Shown one piece after another: positions 60,799 through 64,000 of a DNA stretch of 64,000 bases; positions within the stretch are counted from its first letter, which is position 1, and every line of letters begins with the position of its first letter. The notes below the pieces were generated by a model. The model was not told the DNA's origin. It searched no databases and was given only the letters and a program-made list of their open reading frames with translations. Source of the stretch: Streptomyces sp. NBC_01264 (GTDB lineage Bacteria; Actinomycetota; Actinomycetes; Streptomycetales; Streptomycetaceae); assembly GCF_026340675.1 (NCBI RefSeq), contig NZ_JAPEOX010000002.1, positions 744,001 to 808,000 on the forward strand, given 5' to 3'. The position numbers and the translations under genes were made by a program.

Positions 60799-61992
60799 TC
60801 ACCCCAGGACCGCGATGCCCAGCGGACGCGACCCCGCCGCGAGCCGGCGGGTGCTGCCACTGTCGAGGTCCACGACCGTGATGCCGTTCCAGTAACCGTC
60901 GCGGGTGAAGCCCCCGGTGACGTAGGCCGTCCGCCCGTCCCGGGACACGGCCACGTCCTCGTGCGGCCCGTCCAGCGGGTACACCCGCTCCGAGCCGTCC
61001 GGCGAACGGACCGTGAGGGAGGGCCCCTTGCCCTGGCCCGGTTCCACCGCCCCCGTCCCGACCACGAGCAGGCGGCCGTCCGCCGTGGCCGCGGCCCCGT
61101 GCTGATGGGTGTCGGCGGTCATCTCCTCCACCGTGGTGCGGCCCGTGCGCGGATCCACCACCGCGAGCCGCTCGCCCTCGAAGGGCAGCAGCAGCATCCC
61201 GTCCGCCGGCCGTACGACGGCGTAGTGCGGCTTCAGCCAGGAACCGAGCCCGCCCTCCGTCCCGTACGGGGCGACCTCGATGCGGCGCGGCGCCGCCGGT
61301 GCCGTACTTTCGCCGGTCCCGCCGGTCCCGCCGGTCCCGCCGGTCCCGCCGGTCCCGACCGGTACGACGGTGACGTCGAAGGAGTCGTGGCCCGTGACGT
61401 ACACCTCGGAGCCGTCGCGCGAGACGTCCACGTCGAAGGGCCGCCGGCCCACCGGTACCACCGCCGTGACCTCGGCCTTCGCCGTGTCGATGACCTCCAG
61501 GACGCCGGTGGTCCCGGGCACGTTGATCCCGACGTAAGCGTGCGCCCCGTCGGGCGAGAGCGCGATGCCCATGCCGCCGCCCCGGTACTCCCCGCCGGTC
61601 ACGGGGCCGGTGCCGGTGGTGCGGTAGGGGATCAGGGCCGACCGGGTCCGCGTCCGCGTGTCCACGACGGCGACCCCGTCGGCCGTGGCCACCCAGGCCC
61701 GGCCGTCCGCGCCGACCACCAGGCCGTACGGGGCCCTGCCGACCGGCACCGAGCCGACCGCGCCGCGCTCCGGGTCCACGAAGGTCACGGTGTCGCCGCC
61801 GAAGTCGGCGACCAGGAGGGTGCCGCCCGGGGTGGTCGTGGCCGTCGGCAGCGGAGAGGCCGCGGGGGCGGCGGCCGGCGGCTCGCCGGGGGCGGAGCAG
61901 GCGCCGAGCAGCAGTGCTCCGGCGAGGGCCGCGAGGGCGGTACGGGTTCCGCGTACGCGGCGGCGCGGGTGCGGGCGGTCGTGCTGCGGCAT
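60799..61992 (-). CDS. YVTN/YncE-like beta-propeller lipoprotein
   Basis: The 397-residue protein has a lipoprotein signal ending LLGAC, then repeated propeller blades: GTLLVADFGGDTVTFVDPE, RAPYGLVVGADGRAWVATAD, MGIALSPDGAHAYVGINV, RRPFDVDVSRDGSEVYVTGH, HEDVAVSRDGRTAYVTGGFT. Seven blades are expected. A Gly-Thr loop is encoded by a 9-bp tandem repeat. Such proteins often accompany surface or redox systems, but no partner is evident here. GAGGGGC precedes ATG 61992. Confidence 0.85.
   Translation of the reverse strand: MPQHDRPHPRRRVRGTRTALAALAGALLLGACSAPGEPPAAAPAASPLPTATTTPGGTLLVADFGGDTVTFVDPERGAVGSVPVGRAPYGLVVGADGRAWVATADGVAVVDTRTRTRSALIPYRTTGTGPVTGGEYRGGGMGIALSPDGAHAYVGINVPGTTGVLEVIDTAKAEVTAVVPVGRRPFDVDVSRDGSEVYVTGHDSFDVTVVPVGTGGTGGTGGTGGTGESTAPAAPRRIEVAPYGTEGGLGSWLKPHYAVVRPADGMLLLPFEGERLAVVDPRTGRTTVEEMTADTHQHGAAATADGRLLVVGTGAVEPGQGKGPSLTVRSPDGSERVYPLDGPHEDVAVSRDGRTAYVTGGFTRDGYWNGITVVDLDSGSTRRLAAGSRPLGIAVLG
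61312..61356 (-). repeat. 9-bp tandem repeat in the propeller lipoprotein gene
   Basis: GCCGGTCCC is repeated five times in frame and encodes the (Gly-Gly-Thr)n loop on the minus strand. Confidence 0.85.
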
Positions 61993-62148
61993 GGGCGGTG
62001 CCCCTCTCGGTTCCGGGGGCGGGGCCGGTGGTGCGCCCGCTCCCCCGTACCCATCCTCACCTCGCGGGACCGCCCGACCGCTCGGCCCGGCGGCCGACAG
62101 CGGGGTCGGCCGATCGGTCGATGCGGGGACGCCTCCCTGAGGAGCGGA

Positions 62149-62682
62149 TCAGCCCTCGTACTCCGTCAGGTCGATGCCGTGGAGGTTGAGGAGCGCGTGG
62201 GTCTCCGGGTGGTTGATGTCCTTCTCGGCGGTCATGCCCAGCTTGCGGATCACGTTCTCGGACTCGTCGTTGCCCGCCCGGTTCACGGCGACGACCCGGT
62301 CGAGACCGCGGTCCTGGAGGGCGAACTCCAGCGTGGCGTGCGCGGCCTCGGAGCCGTAGCCCTGCCCCCAGTAGGAGCGGCCGAGCCGCCAGGTGATCTC
62401 GGCCGCGGGCAGAACCTCGGGCAGCCACCACGGCATGGAGAGCCCGACGGCTCCGATGAGCTCCCCGGAGGCCAGCAGCTCCACGGCGAAGATCCCGAAG
62501 CCCTCCTCGTCCCACTCGTCCTCCCACCGCTCGATGGTCTCGGCGGTCCCCTCCAGATCGAGGGTCTCGCCGTCGCCGATCCAGCGCATCACCTCGGGGT
62601 CGGCGAGGATCTCCGACAGGGGGACGAGGTCGTCCTCGGACCAGCGGCGGAGGAGGAGGCGGGGGGTGCGGATCTCGGTCAT
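62149..62682 (-). CDS. GNAT family N-acetyltransferase (RimJ/RimL type)
   Basis: The 177-residue protein is a typical GNAT_3 enzyme: TEIRTPRLLLRRWSEDDL at the N-terminus, ELIGAVGLSMPWWLPEVLPA, the acetyl-CoA loop GRSYWGQGYGSEAAHATLEF and AVNRAGNDESENVIRKLGM. It transfers acetyl groups to an amine or a ribosomal protein N-terminus; the substrate is not evident. ATG 62682 gives the standard family start, although GGGAGG is very close to it; ATG 62691 or 62712 are alternatives. Confidence 0.87.
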   Translation of the reverse strand: MTEIRTPRLLLRRWSEDDLVPLSEILADPEVMRWIGDGETLDLEGTAETIERWEDEWDEEGFGIFAVELLASGELIGAVGLSMPWWLPEVLPAAEITWRLGRSYWGQGYGSEAAHATLEFALQDRGLDRVVAVNRAGNDESENVIRKLGMTAEKDINHPETHALLNLHGIDLTEYEG

Positions 62683-62764
62683 GCCTCCCATCCTGCCGAA
62701 CGCGCCGGACATCGCGTAATCGGGTCCCCCGGCGGGCCACCGGCCGTCTTCGACCGGGGCCCCG

Positions 62765-63769
62765 CTAGGCCTCCGGAACCGCCTGACCTGCCGCCGGCCC
62801 CCCCACCGGGACGGTGATCGCGTCGAGCTGCGCCCGCAGGTGGACGTGCGAGTCGACCGGCTCGTGCATGATCCGTCCCAGCGGCGCCGGGAGGGATTCC
62901 ACCCGGGTGTGCGGATCGCACTCGTAGAAGTAGACGAGCGAGATCAGCTCCTCGGCGGGCGCGTCGGAGGGCGGCGGCAGCACCCGGTGACGGCCGGCCC
63001 GCCAGCGGTCGCCCGTCCAGCGCGCCATGAGGTCCCCGATGTTCACGGTGAGCGCGGCCGGATCGTAGGGGGCGTCCTGCCAGCCCTCGGCGTCGGTGTG
63101 GATCTGGAGCCCGCCCGCGCCCTGCTCGCGGTCCAGGACCGTGACGGTGCCGAAGTCGGTGTGTGCGCCGATGCGGAACTGGCCGGGCAGCGGCGGCCCG
63201 ACGGTCTCGGTGCCGGGATACCAGTTGACGTTGAAACCCCAGGTGGGGTGGCCGGTGTGGCGGGTGAAATGGTCCGTGCCCAGGCCCAGGGCGCCGGCCA
63301 GCAGCTCCAGCAGCTCGTCGGAGAGCGCCCGCATCGCGGTCAGGTACTCCGTCACCAGCGGCCGCAGCGCGGGCACTTCGGCCGGCCACGCGTTGGGCCG
63401 GAACCACTCGGCGTCCACGGTGGGGATCCCGGTCGGGTCCTCCGCCGCCCAGGACCAGGATTCCTTGAGGTCGGGCGGGGAGGCCTCGCCCTCCGCGTAG
63501 CTGTTGGCCTCGGCGCCCGGGCCGAGCCAGCCCCGGCCGCCGACCGAGACGGCGTAAGGGGCCTTGGCGGCGGCCGGGAGCCGGAAGAAGGTCCGCGCCG
63601 CCTCCCGGATCCGCGCGGGCAGCCCCGGGTCCACGCCGTGCCCGGTCACCAGCAGGAACCCGGCCGCCTGGAGCGCCTCGTCGACGCGCGAGGCGACCTG
63701 CCGGCGCACCTCGGGCCCGCCGGAGCGCCACGGGCCGAGATCGATCGACGGGACCTGGGAACTCACCAC
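62765..63769 (-). CDS. Isopenicillin N synthase-like Fe(II) oxygenase
   Basis: The 334-residue protein has a DIOX_N domain (PSIDLGPWRSGG, AGFLLVTGHGV) and a jelly roll with the facial triad His and Asp in GAHTDFGTVTVLD and His in GRHRVLPPP. The 2-oxoglutarate-binding RxS motif seen in most relatives is replaced by LIS in EELISLVYFYE, so the co-substrate should be tested. Two GTG codons (63769 and 63766) compete for the start. The gene lies between acetyltransferase genes and shows no biosynthetic cluster around it. Confidence 0.88.
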   Translation of the reverse strand: MVSSQVPSIDLGPWRSGGPEVRRQVASRVDEALQAAGFLLVTGHGVDPGLPARIREAARTFFRLPAAAKAPYAVSVGGRGWLGPGAEANSYAEGEASPPDLKESWSWAAEDPTGIPTVDAEWFRPNAWPAEVPALRPLVTEYLTAMRALSDELLELLAGALGLGTDHFTRHTGHPTWGFNVNWYPGTETVGPPLPGQFRIGAHTDFGTVTVLDREQGAGGLQIHTDAEGWQDAPYDPAALTVNIGDLMARWTGDRWRAGRHRVLPPPSDAPAEELISLVYFYECDPHTRVESLPAPLGRIMHEPVDSHVHLRAQLDAITVPVGGPAAGQAVPEA

Positions 63770-63870
63770 GGCGGGACCTGCTTTCCGGATCGGGGGGCTG
63801 CCCGAGCCCCGCCCGGTCGGGTTCCGCCGGTCCCTGCCGGCCTGACCGGCAAGATCCGGCAGTCACACAC

Positions 63871-64000
63871 CTAGGCCGTCTCTTTCGGGCTCAGGGTGTA
63901 CCGGACCGTGCCTTCCCCGGAGCCCGCCTCCGTGAAACCGGCCCGTCTCAGTACCGCGCGCGAGGGTGCGTTGTCATGGTCCGCCTCGGCCGCCAGCAGG
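63871..64000 (-). CDS. GNAT acetyltransferase, C-terminal fragment (cut by window end)
   Basis: Read on the minus strand, the last 42 codons before a TAG stop give HDNAPSRAVLRRAGFTEAGS followed by GTVRYTLSPKETA. The N-x-PSRAVLRRAGF pattern is the typical C-terminal acetyl-CoA helix of RimI/RimL-type GNAT proteins. The rest lies beyond the window. Confidence 0.75.
   Translation of the reverse strand, partial: LLAAEADHDNAPSRAVLRRAGFTEAGSGEGTVRYTLSPKETA

Overview
The window is high-GC actinobacterial DNA, most like a Streptomyces chromosome. It is about 70% GC by eye, with strong third-position GC bias, frequent GTG starts, ATGA and GTGA gene overlaps, and several genes whose -10 box lies 6-7 bases before the start codon, which implies leaderless mRNAs. 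About 58 coding regions are supported, two of them cut by the window edges. No rRNA, tRNA, CRISPR array, insertion sequence or phage gene was seen. The content is that of a chromosomal accessory or arm region: secreted enzymes, lipoproteins, transporters, small regulators and redox enzymes.

Region by region. 0-13 kb: a carbohydrate module. It holds a secreted metallophosphoesterase and a secreted GH20 hexosaminidase that share an F5/8C-type carbohydrate-binding domain. Facing them is an operon for a CUT1 sugar ABC importer (binding protein and two permeases, no ATPase), a hydroxyacid dehydrogenase and a cytoplasmic GH29 alpha-L-fucosidase, with a DeoR/LacI hybrid regulator upstream. 13-20 kb: a lipoprotein, RNase HI, an MMPL exporter divergent from its TetR regulator, a DUF2993 protein and an MmpS-like lipoprotein. 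Then comes a scar where an NTF2/SnoaL-like gene runs out of frame into a histidine kinase that has lost its sensor half. 20-31 kb: a D,D-carboxypeptidase with a very long Pro/Ala-rich region, a Tat-type amidase, a membrane thioredoxin-like protein, a CLC chloride transporter, a P450, a YfhO membrane protein and a YrdC/Sua5 protein.

31-46.5 kb: an MFS/TetR/small-protein operon behind a 47-bp palindromic operator; an NCS2 permease plus arylsulfotransferase-like operon divergent from an XRE-cupin regulator; an AI-2E family membrane protein; a secreted I36 inhibitor followed by two strong hairpins; a 1332-residue HTH, STAND-type NTPase and 14-bladed WD40 protein; an NlpC/P60 hydrolase; and a serine hydrolase. 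46.5-64 kb: an NLP (NPP1) protein with an intact GHRHDWE motif, small conserved proteins, a second P450, a dienelactone hydrolase, two large secreted surface proteins, the ohr/ohrR pair with its operator, a molybdopterin oxidoreductase with a cytochrome b partner, a ferredoxin reductase with an iron-box-like site, several lipoproteins (one with an HNH nuclease domain), and oxygenase and GNAT genes.

Most annotated features belong to known families. The least explained observations are the SnoaL/kinase junction with its SoxR-like promoter, the HTH-STAND-WD40 protein, the hexosaminidase/fucosidase locus, the NCS2/arylsulfotransferase operon and the NLP protein. I found no clear case of a wholly undescribed system; the candidates are ranked in the findings.
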